A DNA stretch of 64,000 nt from Fibrobacter succinogenes. GTDB lineage: Bacteria; Fibrobacterota; Fibrobacteria; Fibrobacterales; Fibrobacteraceae. The translations under genes and the position numbers were made by a program. Below are positions 26,320 to 35,482 of this stretch, in pieces; position 1 is the stretch's first letter, and the number at the start of each line of letters is the position of its first letter. The notes under the pieces were generated by a model. It saw only the letters and a program-made list of their open reading frames with translations, did no database searches and was not told the origin of the DNA. The stretch spans positions 1 through 64,000 of the forward strand of contig CACWJY010000007.1 in the NCBI GenBank assembly GCA_902761355.1, written 5' to 3'.

Positions 26320-27291
26320 TTACTTCATTTCCATGACAATCAATTTCTTTGTAATATTCTGCTTTTTTGTTTCGACAAGGCCTTTTGTTGCCTGGCGGAT
26401 GGTCCTGTAAACCTCGTTGACGTCTTCATATTGGGCCGGATCGGCGTATATCACAAGATCCATGGTCTTTGAAGTTATGGAATTCACCTTGACCTTGTTA
26501 AATTGTTTCTTGAGCGCGTCGGTTACATGGTCCTGTAGGTCTTCGAGTTCCGAATCTCCGTATTCTCCGGTTATGTTTATAATGACCTTGTACTGGGTCC
26601 CGTTTTTTTGACTTTCTTTCCAGTATGCAAGAATCTGTTTTTCAATAGAGGGCATGGCCTTCTTGGCGGCGGCCTTGAGGTTTGCCTGTTGATCCATGGC
26701 GGTTGTATGCCCGTGGCTGTCGATGGAGCTGCTTTGTGAACCGAGCTGTCGTGCTGTAGTTGATTCGTAGGCTTTGAGTTCAACGGTGACGAACCCTTTG
26801 CTGTCCATGGAACCGCTGAACTTGATAAAGATGTCTGCATTCAAAGAAAGACTTGCGAGGTAGGCGAGGTCTTCATCATTCCCTGCGATGTCGTTTTGCA
26901 TTTGAATAATGTGTTCTAGTTCAGAACTTCCTTCGAGAGACTTTATTTCATAATTTCCCTTGGCGAGGTAATCGCTGAGCCCGTCCATAGTTGCCTTGGC
27001 AAATGGATTATCTGAAATTTGCTGCAGGCTAGAAGCGCCCGTTCCCTTGACGGCAGGGAGAATCATAATGATGGGCTTTGTAATACTGGTCGATGATTCC
27101 GGGGATTTGTTTTTAGAATATTCCAACTTGGAATTATTTCTGGAACCTTTTTCGGTGCTTTTAAAAGGTCTTTCTAGTTCGCTGTAAGCTTGTTTTGCAT
27201 TTTTCCGTGTATCGTTTGCTGATGCGGAATTGCTTGAAAATGCCGTTCCGGCAAACACAAATACTAATAAAATTAACAATAACTTTTTCAT
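26320..27291 (-). CDS. Secreted protein of unknown function (DUF6175-like)
   Basis: A protein of 323 residues with a signal peptide (cut near GTAFSSN). After a Ser/Lys-rich linker (residues about 25-65) a conserved-looking domain starts with PIIMILPAVKG. It contains repeated helix-strand units and ends KQNITKKLIVMEMK. I compare it with DUF6175-type periplasmic proteins of the Bacteroidota, but that is tentative. ATG 27291 is chosen because it gives the signal peptide. TATTTTTA lies just upstream. It is monocistronic. Confidence 0.6.
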   Translation of the reverse strand: MKKLLLILLVFVFAGTAFSSNSASANDTRKNAKQAYSELERPFKSTEKGSRNNSKLEYSKNKSPESSTSITKPIIMILPAVKGTGASSLQQISDNPFAKATMDGLSDYLAKGNYEIKSLEGSSELEHIIQMQNDIAGNDEDLAYLASLSLNADIFIKFSGSMDSKGFVTVELKAYESTTARQLGSQSSSIDSHGHTTAMDQQANLKAAAKKAMPSIEKQILAYWKESQKNGTQYKVIINITGEYGDSELEDLQDHVTDALKKQFNKVKVNSITSKTMDLVIYADPAQYEDVNEVYRTIRQATKGLVETKKQNITKKLIVMEMK

Positions 27292-27430
27292 GTCGATAAA
27301 AATATGTAAACAAAGTGTATCAGTCAACAAAAAAACAAAGAATTTGATTTTTTTTTATGACGAATGTCCTATTCCAGAAAAACTCTGTATATTTAGAGTA
27401 GAATTACGGTGAAAATCGTAAGGGGTAAAT

Positions 27431-28072
27431 ATGACTGAAAATTGGATATGGTTACCGGATTTCGCTTCGGATCTTTCCATGTGGGAAGATGACTTGGTTG
27501 GCGTTTCTCCCGCCGCGGACCATTCTTTTGTTCAGTATACGGAGATGGCTGAACATTTGGAGTCTATTTTTGATTTAAAGGGCTTGTCTAAGGCAACGCA
27601 TGTTGTTGGCTGGGGGCTGGGAGCTTTTGCCTTGTTGTGGTCTGCGGATAAACGGCCTAAGGGGCAAAAATGGATATTGCTTTCTCCGTTTGCTGATTTA
27701 GGCTCCGAAGATAGTAACTGGACTTCGCAGAATCTACTCTTTATGGCAAGGCAGGCTGCATCGACGGTGGAGCCGGTAGTCAATGCGTTTGGCGAGTTGA
27801 TTCAAGATGAGTTTGGAGACTGGCAAGAGGACTGGCTGGATACGGCGAAAAAGATGCCGCCGAAATCAATCAGCGAAGGTTTATTTTTCTTGGCGCAACA
27901 TCGTGTTGAAAATGTTCTGCCCGTAGATGCAAATGATGTTCAAGTCCTTTATGGACGCTTGGATACGGCGGTGCCACCGTCGGTAACGCTTGAACTAAAG
28001 GATTTCTTGCCTGGAGTTCCGTTCAAAGAACGTCCCAAGGCAGGGCATTGGCCGCCGATGCTTTTGTTCTAA
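27431..28072 (+). CDS. BioH-like alpha/beta-hydrolase lacking the nucleophile Ser
   Basis: A protein of 213 residues with a BioH/BioG-like alpha/beta-hydrolase layout. The nucleophile elbow, usually GWSLGG, reads GWGLGA (near residue 60) with Gly where Ser should be. The Asp in YGRLDTAVP and His in KAGHWP are present. BioH removes the methyl ester of pimeloyl-ACP in biotin synthesis. Without the Ser this protein may be inactive or use another chemistry. No bio genes are near. Its stop TAA touches the stop of the convergent lnt gene. TATATTTA stands upstream. Confidence 0.68.
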   Translation: MTENWIWLPDFASDLSMWEDDLVGVSPAADHSFVQYTEMAEHLESIFDLKGLSKATHVVGWGLGAFALLWSADKRPKGQKWILLSPFADLGSEDSNWTSQNLLFMARQAASTVEPVVNAFGELIQDEFGDWQEDWLDTAKKMPPKSISEGLFFLAQHRVENVLPVDANDVQVLYGRLDTAVPPSVTLELKDFLPGVPFKERPKAGHWPPMLLF

Positions 28073-30025
28073 TTAAGCCTGTTGCTTTCGGCGAATGCCC
28101 GAAAGCAACGCTACAACAAGGTAAATTGCAAAGAACCACAGCAGCATGATTTCGACGGTGTCGCCGATGTGGCTGTAGAGGGTGTCGCGTGTCTTGAGCG
28201 GCACTTTTCTTTGTATAACGCGGTCGGTAAAAATTTCGGTGTTGCCATCAAAATGGCCGTACTGGTCGATAAATGCCGATACGCCGCTGTTTGCAAGTCG
28301 CGCGACGGGCATTCCGCTTTCGATAGCGCGGTAACGGATTAGGTTGAGATGCTGGTAAGGAGCGGTGCTCCTGCCGAACCAACCGTCGTTTGTAATGTTG
28401 ACCATTAGGCGAGATCCGTGGCGGATTGCTTCGCGAATCAGGTCGCCAAAAATAGCGTCATAACAAATGTAGGGGGTCCATTGGAATGGTGGATAGACGG
28501 GGGTCTCTTTGCCGGCGACGAAATCGCCCTCGCCCAGGTCCACGTAATTTAGAATAGGGAATACTTCGTCAAAGGGGATGCGTTCGCTGAATGGAACCAG
28601 GTGTTTTTTGACGTAGCGTTGGGGAAAACTGTGAACGCCTGGAGAAAAAAGAAACGCTGCGTTGTAGATGTCGAACTTGCGGATGCTTTTGGGTGGGTTT
28701 CTTTGGTAGTCTAGAGCTCCCGTCAAGAGGAATGCGTTCTTTTCGTTTGCGGTCCTATGCAAAAGGTCGATTACCTGGGGTTGTCTTCGAATGTGATCGG
28801 GAATGGCGGTCTCGGCTAAAACAATCAGGTTCGCATTATCCTTGATGCTGTCGTTGACCATGCCGATGGTTTTGCTTACGATTCCGTCAAAGCGTTCCTT
28901 GCTCCACTTTGCGCCTTGCTGGATGCTGGGCTGTACAAGGGCTATGTTGGGGTTGCCCGGATTTTCGGCACCATAGAAAGGTTGGGCTTCGGGACTAGAT
29001 AAAGTGATGCTTCCTTGGATCAGTAGTAAAACAAAAATGGATACTGGCACGGCTAATGCAGGGATGGCCTTTTTAATGTCCTGCACCTTGCAAAGGGCGT
29101 GTGCAACCACTTGGTTAGAGGCTATCACCAAAATGGTATAACCGAAAATTCCTATAAAGGGGAGCATCTGCAAAAGCTCTAGGCTGTTCCCGAAAACGTA
29201 CCCCAGGTGGCTCCACGGGAAAGCGAAGTCGCCGTAGGTTCGCGTCATTTCGAGTCCTGCGTAAAATACAGGGAAAAGGATTAACAGAATAGGGCGGATT
29301 TTTTGAGGAGCTTCTTTGGACAAGGTGTAGATAAAGCCTGCTAATGTATTGTAGGCGCTAAAGAATGCAATTAATAAGACAAGCCCGAAAAGGATAAGTC
29401 CCGAAGGAGCTGTCTCGACATGCATGACGTTGTAGATCCAGTAATAATTGATGGCGTTGTAGAGCATGCCGGACCAGAACGTCGCAAAAATGGCTTGCCC
29501 GCGTGTGAAACGGTTCAATACGATAAACCAGGGGACAAGTAGCAGTAATGCGGCTGGGCCAAGCGGCATGGGCGGGTATGCAAGGGCGAATAGACCCCAT
29601 GCAAAAGATGAAAGGAGTATCGCTGTGCGGGAGCCGCGGTCTTTGATGTGCTTAATGTTCCAGCGGGTAAAAAGAATAATCCAAAAAAGTCCAATCGGAC
29701 CGGCGGTCATGACAATCTGGATGAGTCCAGCGTGTCCGATTCCCTTTGCGTCTCCGATATTATAGTCTAAGGCGAGGAATATAAATGAAAATAGGGCGAA
29801 TGTATAAAGAGCGCGCTTGAAATTTTGGCGGAAAATCTTGAAAAATAAAAATGGAAGTGTTACGATTAACGGTAAGTACTGCGCTCCGAACGTATAGAGC
29901 CCCGGAGTATCGGGACGGCGTGCAAAAGCAAAGATTTCTGTTGCCAAAAGAATCGCAAAATAAATCCAATAAATTTTAGGACGGTTTGCAAAGTAAGACT
30001 TAAGTTTATTTAAAATATTACTCAT
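28073..30025 (-). CDS. lnt: Apolipoprotein N-acyltransferase with N-terminal membrane extension
   Basis: Adds the third acyl chain to the N-terminal Cys of lipoproteins in the inner membrane. The nitrilase-like domain has the Glu in VLAETAIPD, the Lys in YVKKHLVPFSER and the Cys in ICYDAIFG, followed by TNDGWFG. The membrane half is present. At 650 residues it is about 140 longer than usual; the extra part is an N-terminal block (residues 1-130) with several additional membrane segments. It follows rsmI by 33 bases on the same strand. Confidence 0.92.
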   Translation of the reverse strand: MSNILNKLKSYFANRPKIYWIYFAILLATEIFAFARRPDTPGLYTFGAQYLPLIVTLPFLFFKIFRQNFKRALYTFALFSFIFLALDYNIGDAKGIGHAGLIQIVMTAGPIGLFWIILFTRWNIKHIKDRGSRTAILLSSFAWGLFALAYPPMPLGPAALLLLVPWFIVLNRFTRGQAIFATFWSGMLYNAINYYWIYNVMHVETAPSGLILFGLVLLIAFFSAYNTLAGFIYTLSKEAPQKIRPILLILFPVFYAGLEMTRTYGDFAFPWSHLGYVFGNSLELLQMLPFIGIFGYTILVIASNQVVAHALCKVQDIKKAIPALAVPVSIFVLLLIQGSITLSSPEAQPFYGAENPGNPNIALVQPSIQQGAKWSKERFDGIVSKTIGMVNDSIKDNANLIVLAETAIPDHIRRQPQVIDLLHRTANEKNAFLLTGALDYQRNPPKSIRKFDIYNAAFLFSPGVHSFPQRYVKKHLVPFSERIPFDEVFPILNYVDLGEGDFVAGKETPVYPPFQWTPYICYDAIFGDLIREAIRHGSRLMVNITNDGWFGRSTAPYQHLNLIRYRAIESGMPVARLANSGVSAFIDQYGHFDGNTEIFTDRVIQRKVPLKTRDTLYSHIGDTVEIMLLWFFAIYLVVALLSGIRRKQQA

Positions 30026-30058
30026 TTTTTAAACTTTAAAATCCGAATACAAGATTAA

Positions 30059-30742
30059 TTATAGTCCGCTTTTGTCTTGGGGGTTGAATATCAGAACGAA
30101 TTCTCCCTTGGGGGGGTGGGCTTTGAAATGTGCTGAAATTTCGTTTGGGGTGCCAATCAGGTGTTCTTCGAATTTCTTGGTGAGCTCGCGCATCAAGGCG
30201 ATTTTGATTTCTCCAAAGACCTGTCCGATTTCTTCGACGAACTTGTCGATATTGTGCGGACTAGCGTAAAAAATTTGTGTTGCTTCTTCGTCCTTCAGCT
30301 TTTCGAGTAGGTGAATGCGTTGGGCGCTTTTCTTGGGCGAAAAATACTGGAAGGTAAAATGGTCGGTGGGCATACCGCTGCTAACGAGAGCGGTAATCAT
30401 AGCGCACGGGCCGGGAATGGCGCGTACGTCAATACCTTCGCGTACACACTGTCGAACTAGATTGAATGCTGGGTCCGCTACACCGGGGGTGCCTGCGTCG
30501 CTGACGAGGGCGATGTCGCCTTCGTTCTTTAAATATTCGACGTATTTGGGTGTGACCTTTTCTTTGTTGAAGTCGTGGTAGGCTTCCATGGGTGTATTGA
30601 TGCCAAAGTTGTCGAACAGCACGCGGGTGTGGCGCGTGTCTTCGGCGAGCACCAGCGGAACTTCTTTCAGGATTCGCACGGCGCGGTAGGTAATGTCTTC
30701 CATGTTCCCGATGGGGGTGGCAACAATATAGAGTGTGTGCAT
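30059..30742 (-). CDS. rsmI: 16S rRNA 2'-O-ribose C1402 methyltransferase RsmI
   Basis: A SAM-dependent tetrapyrrole-methylase-fold enzyme that modifies C1402 of 16S rRNA. The N-terminal LYIVATPIGNMEDITYRAVRIL and LAEDTRHT are typical of RsmI. They are followed by ALVSDAGTPGVADPAF and AIPGPCAMITAL. At 227 residues it ends after ...GEFVLIFNP and lacks the longer C-terminal helix of some relatives. It is upstream of lnt in what is probably one transcript. Confidence 0.93.
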   Translation of the reverse strand: MHTLYIVATPIGNMEDITYRAVRILKEVPLVLAEDTRHTRVLFDNFGINTPMEAYHDFNKEKVTPKYVEYLKNEGDIALVSDAGTPGVADPAFNLVRQCVREGIDVRAIPGPCAMITALVSSGMPTDHFTFQYFSPKKSAQRIHLLEKLKDEEATQIFYASPHNIDKFVEEIGQVFGEIKIALMRELTKKFEEHLIGTPNEISAHFKAHPPKGEFVLIFNPQDKSGL

Positions 30743-30833
30743 ACGAAGATTATGAATTCGAAATTCAGAATTCGGAAAATGGGGTTAAATTTTTAATAAA
30801 AGATAGAAATTACTGATTCCTGCTTATTTTTGG

Positions 30834-31397
30834 CTAATAATCGTGGGCGAGATTTAAATCGGTATTGCGAGTGAGATGAGTTTCGAACTTGAGGCGTTCC
30901 AAAAGTTTGCGATGCATTTCTTGGGAGGCTTTGTTGACAAGGTCCGAACGCATACGGCCGTACCAGAATGCTTTTAGGTGCTCGCTTTCTTCGAATTCAA
31001 CCTTATAGGTGAGTGTGCCGTGGCAAAAGATTCTCGCCTCCATGCGGTAATGCCAGGTTTCGCTGATGGGGAGTGCTGGCCAAAAGGGGATAAATGCTGC
31101 TCCGAGGTTCCAGGAACTAGGGGCGTTGTCGGGGGTAACCGAAACATCGATGTGGGCGACTCCGCGGCAACTTTCCATGGGGTAGCTGAGGGTATCTACG
31201 GCAAAGGAATAGGCTCTTTGCAAATTCGTGTCCAAATAAACCTGTTTTCCGTCGTATGTCAATGAAATTGGTTCAAAAAAAGGAATAGTCTTGGGGTATT
31301 CCTGCAAATCGTACTTTGTTAGGCTGGTAGAACAGCCTGCAAGCAACAATGCGCTTATGAAAAAGCAGAATATGCCTATATGGACGCGGTAAATCAT
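30834..31397 (-). CDS. Lipoprotein of unknown function, 187 residues
   Basis: A signal peptide with lipobox LLAGC (Cys22) is followed by a soluble domain that starts STSLTKYDLQEYPKTIPFF. Central Trp-rich stretches (NLGAAFIPFWPALPISETWHYRMEA) suggest a beta-rich fold. It lies 91 bases upstream of rsmI on the same strand. TATCTTTT stands about 5 bases before the ATG at 31397. I do not recognise a family. It is probably lipid-anchored in the envelope. Confidence 0.7.
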   Translation of the reverse strand: MIYRVHIGIFCFFISALLLAGCSTSLTKYDLQEYPKTIPFFEPISLTYDGKQVYLDTNLQRAYSFAVDTLSYPMESCRGVAHIDVSVTPDNAPSSWNLGAAFIPFWPALPISETWHYRMEARIFCHGTLTYKVEFEESEHLKAFWYGRMRSDLVNKASQEMHRKLLERLKFETHLTRNTDLNLAHDY

Positions 31398-31509
31398 TAA
31401 TAAAAAGATAGTTATTCGTTGTTTAGTCTTCTTTTCTTAATCTTAAATTTAGGGCTGATATAATTTCGAACTTCGAATTTTGAATTATGAATTACTATCA
31501 TTGTTTTCG

Positions 31510-32235
31510 ATGAGTTTGTCTGCCTACTTTATTTCTGATGCTCACCTTGGGGTTAACCCTCCGGGAGCTATCCCAAATCGCGAAAAAGCCTTGGTTCGCT
31601 TTGTCGAATCTATTTGTGGACAGGCTTCGCATTTGGTGATTGTAGGTGATTTATTTGAATTTTGGTATGAGTACAATGATTACGTTTGCCGCAATCATTT
31701 TGACCTGTTCTTTGCCCTGCGAGAATTGGTCAAATCGGGTTGTGAAGTTCATCTGTTGCAAGGTAATCATGATTTTGCCTATGGTGATTTTTTTCCGAAG
31801 TCTATGGGCGTTCAAGCTCATAAGGATCTCGTCCTAGAAATTCAAGGGAAACAAGTCTATTTTCGTCATGGTGATGGTGTGGCCAAGTCTGACTTCGGTT
31901 ACCGGTTGTTTCGTCGTGTACTGGATTTTCCGTTGAATCGTTGGCTGTTTAAGCAGATTCATCCGGATTGGGGCATGGCTCTGGCGCGATTTGTGGGCCG
32001 TAATAGCCGTAAAGTGGGCGAAACCCGCGTTATTAAGATGGATGAATACCTGCATTGGGCAAACCGAATGCTAAAATCGCATGGCTGCGATTATTGTGTC
32101 TTGGGGCATCATCATATTTCGGGCATCTGGAATGTTGAAAATGGAATTGTTGCTTCTGCGGGAGAATGGATAAAAAAACTCACCTACATCCAGATGGATG
32201 AAGGTGAGCTTAATCTTAAGGAGTTCGAATTTTAG
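31510..32235 (+). CDS. lpxH: UDP-2,3-diacylglucosamine diphosphatase (LpxH-like)
   Basis: Lipid A pathway step: hydrolysis of UDP-2,3-diacylglucosamine to lipid X and UMP at the inner membrane. Metal motifs of the calcineurin fold are ISDAHLG (residues about 8-14), GDLFEFW (about 49-55), GNHD (about 83-86) and GHHH near residue 200. At 241 residues the size fits. ATG 31510 is preferred over the more upstream start because it begins directly before the beta strand. TATCATTG stands 6 bases upstream and no Shine-Dalgarno is visible. Confidence 0.87.
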   Translation: MSLSAYFISDAHLGVNPPGAIPNREKALVRFVESICGQASHLVIVGDLFEFWYEYNDYVCRNHFDLFFALRELVKSGCEVHLLQGNHDFAYGDFFPKSMGVQAHKDLVLEIQGKQVYFRHGDGVAKSDFGYRLFRRVLDFPLNRWLFKQIHPDWGMALARFVGRNSRKVGETRVIKMDEYLHWANRMLKSHGCDYCVLGHHHISGIWNVENGIVASAGEWIKKLTYIQMDEGELNLKEFEF

Positions 32236-32241
32236 AGCTGT

Positions 32242-32685
32242 TTACTGTGCGTCGCTTGCTCTGGATTCTGTAGACTTCATCAATTTCTTACTCGAATTTT
32301 CACCCCAGATCTTGGCGACCAGGTCGGTGTTTGCGAACTTGTCCCACATCTCGTCTACCCAGCACCAGTGGTGGGTCACACCTTTATCATCGGTGATTGT
32401 CCACTTTTCTGGGGTGGCCGAAAAGGTCATCTTGATTGGCTGCGGGGTACTGTAACTATCGTATCCAGTGGATTCGGTTGCAGGTGGGTCAATCTCGATG
32501 GTCCAGGCCTTGCCTTCGGTTCTTTTATAGATACCGACGTTGTAGGCGATAAAGAGGGCGAGTACGATAATCCCGAACTTGAAATTTTTCTTGCTCAAGA
32601 GGAATATCAGCAAGAACAACATGAGTACGGCAAGCGCACCCAGGTTGTAATGAGTCGTATAGAATAACTTCAGCACATCAATCAT
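32242..32685 (-). CDS. Small membrane protein of unknown function
   Basis: A protein of 147 residues. Two hydrophobic segments (residues about 13-30 and 36-50) come before a soluble part with EIDPPATESTGYDSYSTPQPIKMTF and a Trp-rich stretch THHWCWVDEMWDKF. There is no recognisable family. It is 21 bases downstream of the gene at 32707-33450 and likely cotranscribed. It converges with lpxH with a gap of 6 bases. Confidence 0.62.
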   Translation of the reverse strand: MIDVLKLFYTTHYNLGALAVLMLFLLIFLLSKKNFKFGIIVLALFIAYNVGIYKRTEGKAWTIEIDPPATESTGYDSYSTPQPIKMTFSATPEKWTITDDKGVTHHWCWVDEMWDKFANTDLVAKIWGENSSKKLMKSTESRASDAQ

Positions 32686-32706
32686 GATGAACCTCGTTGG
32701 GTCAGA

Positions 32707-33450
32707 TTACTTTTTCTTTTCGTTGGCCTTCTGTTCGGCTACCAAAGAAGCGATGCTGAATGTGACGGTCTTGCTTTCGACCTTACATTCGGTTCGGAAA
32801 CTCTTCTGCGGGAGCGCGAGTCCATGGGACGAGAATGTGCCCATGAAAGAAGCGTTAGCATGGCTTGCGATTGTGCGCACGTTGATAAAGCCCTTGTCTT
32901 TACTAAAGGTGAGCTTGAACACTTTTTTAGTGCGATCGTAATCGGCAATCATTGTTTTGTTCACCTGGGTGTTGACAGCATCCCTGGTATGACGGTCAAA
33001 GATGATGGTTCCGCGAGAATCGATGGAAAGCATCGTCTTGTTGGCGACAGAGTTGCGGCAGGCAATCGGAAGCCACGGACCTTTTTTCTTGGTAGAATTC
33101 TTGCTGGTGAAAATGTATTTATTGCCTTCTTTTTCCAGCTCATAGGGGCCCGTTACAATTTTTTCGCCGATGGCGTTTAGGGCGCCCTTAAAATAAAGGA
33201 ACTTGGATTTGACGGAGTTGATTCCCACGATGAAGCGGAACGAGGTTGACTTTGCTTCTTTGATGGGGGTGATGGCGACTCGCTTGCCGACGGGGTCTAC
33301 TTCGATGTCGGCGTAGGGACCGATTTCAGCGACGGTCCCTTTCTTGGAGGAATCCTGCTTGGCCATCTTGTCGAGTTTTAGAGTTTTGATTGCCTGTTCT
33401 GGAAACCGCAGAAAACCGCGAATATCCATCTTGACAATGATTGTATCCAT
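32707..33450 (-). CDS. Protein of unknown function, 247 residues
   Basis: No signal peptide or membrane segment. It is rich in Lys and beta-strand-like segments (RFIVGINSVKSKFLYFKG, TIIFDRHTRDAVNTQVNK) and ends in EQKANEKKK. I recognise no family. A long AT-rich stretch follows upstream (33451-33609). It has an AGAGGTG ribosome-site-like run about 5 bases before the ATG. It is the first gene of a pair with 32242-32685. Confidence 0.6.
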   Translation of the reverse strand: MDTIIVKMDIRGFLRFPEQAIKTLKLDKMAKQDSSKKGTVAEIGPYADIEVDPVGKRVAITPIKEAKSTSFRFIVGINSVKSKFLYFKGALNAIGEKIVTGPYELEKEGNKYIFTSKNSTKKKGPWLPIACRNSVANKTMLSIDSRGTIIFDRHTRDAVNTQVNKTMIADYDRTKKVFKLTFSKDKGFINVRTIASHANASFMGTFSSHGLALPQKSFRTECKVESKTVTFSIASLVAEQKANEKKK

Positions 33451-33609
33451 AAAACACCTCTTTTTTGTTTATTTGTGGTTTTCAAGGTAAACTAATAATT
33501 TTTACAAATAAAAACAATCCCGATAAGAAAAAAACATCAAAATCTGTTCGCAAAAAGTTTTCTTTGTGAGATTTCGCACAAACGATTTTTTGATCTTTTG
33601 TCAAAAAAA

Positions 33610-34389
33610 TTAACGTTTAAACGCTAAAAACAGCATTTTTTGCAAACTCTCTCCGTTTCGAATCAGCAATTTTGCGTTTACCAACTTGGAATATTCCAAG
33701 TGAGTACGATTCTCGAATTGTTTTCTGTCACTAACTACAGTTATGTTGTTTTGTTTGTTTTTTAGGTTGTCAAAGTTGACTTTAAAGTTTGTTCGTACCA
33801 AAAATTTTGGATATAGAAAACCATATTTTTGGTGTATGGCATCGGCGATATCTAATATGGGATCAATCAAAATAACTTGTTCTTGTTGGGTCTGCTGATT
33901 TAAGGCCAGTATTGCGCCCATGCCGCGTCCGACTAAGATTTGAGGCGGGTTCCCGTTCACTTGTGTTGCGCATTCTGCTATTTGTATTGCGTCTTGTGTG
34001 AAGTTCTCTTCGTTGGGAGTTCCCTTGTTTTGGGCGGAGCCGCGGTAATTAAAAGTGACGATGTTTATGCCTGAAAGTGAATCGACCTGGGCGAGGAATT
34101 GTGCTGCGTCTTCGTCTGCTTCGGGGTAGTAGAGTAGGGTGGGGTCTGTTTCTTTACCAAGGCTAAAACCCTCAAGAACAAGTCCGTCTTCAAGCGAACA
34201 AGAAAGTGTTTTGGCTTTGGCCTTGATGGCTTCGTTTGCTTCTTTATGGTAAATGGCTCGAGGAAAGGCGTTCCTTCGTTCGGTGAGCGCTAGGTAGAAA
34301 ATCATGCTGACGTAGATGACGAGCAAGATGCCTGCTATACGCAAAAGACGAAAAAGGGCGTTTTTAAGAAAGGTCTTGATGTTTTGCAT
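33610..34389 (-). CDS. Membrane-anchored alpha/beta-hydrolase-like protein lacking the nucleophile Ser
   Basis: A protein of 259 residues from ATG 34389. A membrane segment (residues about 15-35, LLRIAGILLVIYVSMIFYLAL) anchors a domain with the alpha/beta-hydrolase marks GINIVTFNYRGSAQNKG and an elbow VGRGMGAILAL. The elbow normally reads GxSxG, and here Gly replaces Ser. The domain is short and a clear catalytic His near the end is not evident. TACATTTG stands 7 bases upstream of the ATG, which supports this start over 34458. It may be a non-catalytic relative. Confidence 0.65.
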   Translation of the reverse strand: MQNIKTFLKNALFRLLRIAGILLVIYVSMIFYLALTERRNAFPRAIYHKEANEAIKAKAKTLSCSLEDGLVLEGFSLGKETDPTLLYYPEADEDAAQFLAQVDSLSGINIVTFNYRGSAQNKGTPNEENFTQDAIQIAECATQVNGNPPQILVGRGMGAILALNQQTQQEQVILIDPILDIADAIHQKYGFLYPKFLVRTNFKVNFDNLKNKQNNITVVSDRKQFENRTHLEYSKLVNAKLLIRNGESLQKMLFLAFKR

Positions 34390-34396
34390 TTGGGCG

Positions 34397-34404
34397 CAAA
34401 TGTA
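34397..34404 (-). promoter_or_regulatory. TAnnTTTG element 7 bases before ATG 34389
   Basis: TACATTTG on the minus strand, followed by CGCCCAA and the ATG. The same TTTGCGCCC junction follows the typA element at 62353-62360. No Shine-Dalgarno is present, which suggests a leaderless message. Confidence 0.5.
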
Positions 34405-34630
34405 GAAAAATGATGTTAAGAAAAAAGGACTCTCGCCTGTTGCCAGTCGAAAGTCCAAAGGATGGGATTGGGTGTTCCTTGAATATACCTAAAAAAACGG
34501 CCTTGCGTATCACTTTAAAATTCAAAAGTGTTCTCGAATTGTTCTATTTACGAAAATTAACGCAATTTTGGCCTGATGTAAGCAAAAAAGGTGTTCCCAA
34601 AAAATAAAGAAAAAAGTATATTTACAAGTG

Positions 34631-35482
34631 ATGAACGTATACGCCTATTATAACTACCGGAAGTACCTGCAGGACTATTACGACTACCGCAAGTCCGTGC
34701 AGCGTTATTTCTCGTACCGCTCCTTCGCCAAGAAGGCGGGGTACTCTTCGTCTGGTTTTTATCTAGACCTGGTCCGCGGGCGCAAGTCTCTGACGCCGCA
34801 GATGTTGCCGAAGTTTATTGCGGCACTCGGCCTTAACGAAAAGGAAGGCCGCTACTTCACCTTGATGGTGGACTTTACCCATGCGACTACACCGGCTTCT
34901 AAGCAGGCTATCTTTGAACAGATGTCCGCTCTTTTGCCTAGTGCCATCAAGTCTTTGACCAAGAGTCAGCAGGAATACTACAGCAAGTGGTATTACGTGG
35001 CTGTGCGCGAAGCGTTGTCCGTTCTCAATATAAGCCCCAAGAATATTCAGGAATTGGCGTTGTTCCTGAATCCGCGTATCACGCTTCCGCAGGCAAAGCA
35101 GGCCATTCAGTTGCTTTTGTCGCTGCAACTTATTGAGCTTGACGAAAATGGCTTTTATCGTTCTGTAAATAAGGCTGTCTTTAGCGGTTCTGAGATAGCT
35201 CCTGTATTCGTTCATCAGTTCCAAAAGCAAATGATTGATCTTGGCAAAGATGCCTTGGATCATTACAGCACCGAACGTAGAAACGTGTCTTGCATGACCA
35301 TGAGTGTTTCTGCCGAGGGCCTTGAAAGAATTATTGCTAAGATTGATTTGTTCCGTAAAGAAGTTGTTGACATTATCCGTTCCGACGAGGGTGAAACGAT
35401 GGTCTGCCAAATGAACATCCAGTTTTTCCCGTTAAGCAAAGAAAAGGTGGATCTCCCACCCGAGGTCGAGGAGGAAAAATGA
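34631..35482 (+). CDS. TIGR02147-type Fibrobacter regulator (DUF4423-like)
   Basis: A protein of 283 residues. The N-terminus (YAYYNYRKYLQDYYDYRKSVQRYFSYRSFAKKAGYSS) and middle (YSKWYYVAVREAL, LFLNPRITLPQAKQAIQLLLSLQLIELDENGFY) match the Fibrobacter paralogous family TIGR02147. It combines an N-terminal helix-turn-helix (SYRSFAKKAGYSSSGFYLDLVRGRKSLTP) with a winged-helix-like region. Probably a transcription regulator. Its last codons overlap the start of a lipoprotein gene (ATGA). TATATTTA lies 6 bases before the ATG. A GTG at 34628 is an alternative start. Confidence 0.85.
   Translation: MNVYAYYNYRKYLQDYYDYRKSVQRYFSYRSFAKKAGYSSSGFYLDLVRGRKSLTPQMLPKFIAALGLNEKEGRYFTLMVDFTHATTPASKQAIFEQMSALLPSAIKSLTKSQQEYYSKWYYVAVREALSVLNISPKNIQELALFLNPRITLPQAKQAIQLLLSLQLIELDENGFYRSVNKAVFSGSEIAPVFVHQFQKQMIDLGKDALDHYSTERRNVSCMTMSVSAEGLERIIAKIDLFRKEVVDIIRSDEGETMVCQMNIQFFPLSKEKVDLPPEVEEEK
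35468..35474 (+). promoter_or_regulatory. Strong Shine-Dalgarno for the lipoprotein inside the regulator gene
   Basis: GAGGAGG ends four bases before the ATG at 35479. It lies within the end of the upstream regulator gene and gives the downstream lipoprotein its own ribosome site. Confidence 0.75.

Noticed and set aside
34410-34607. 65-codon plus-strand frame upstream of the TIGR02147 gene
   Set aside because: No motif, and the region holds the divergent promoters.
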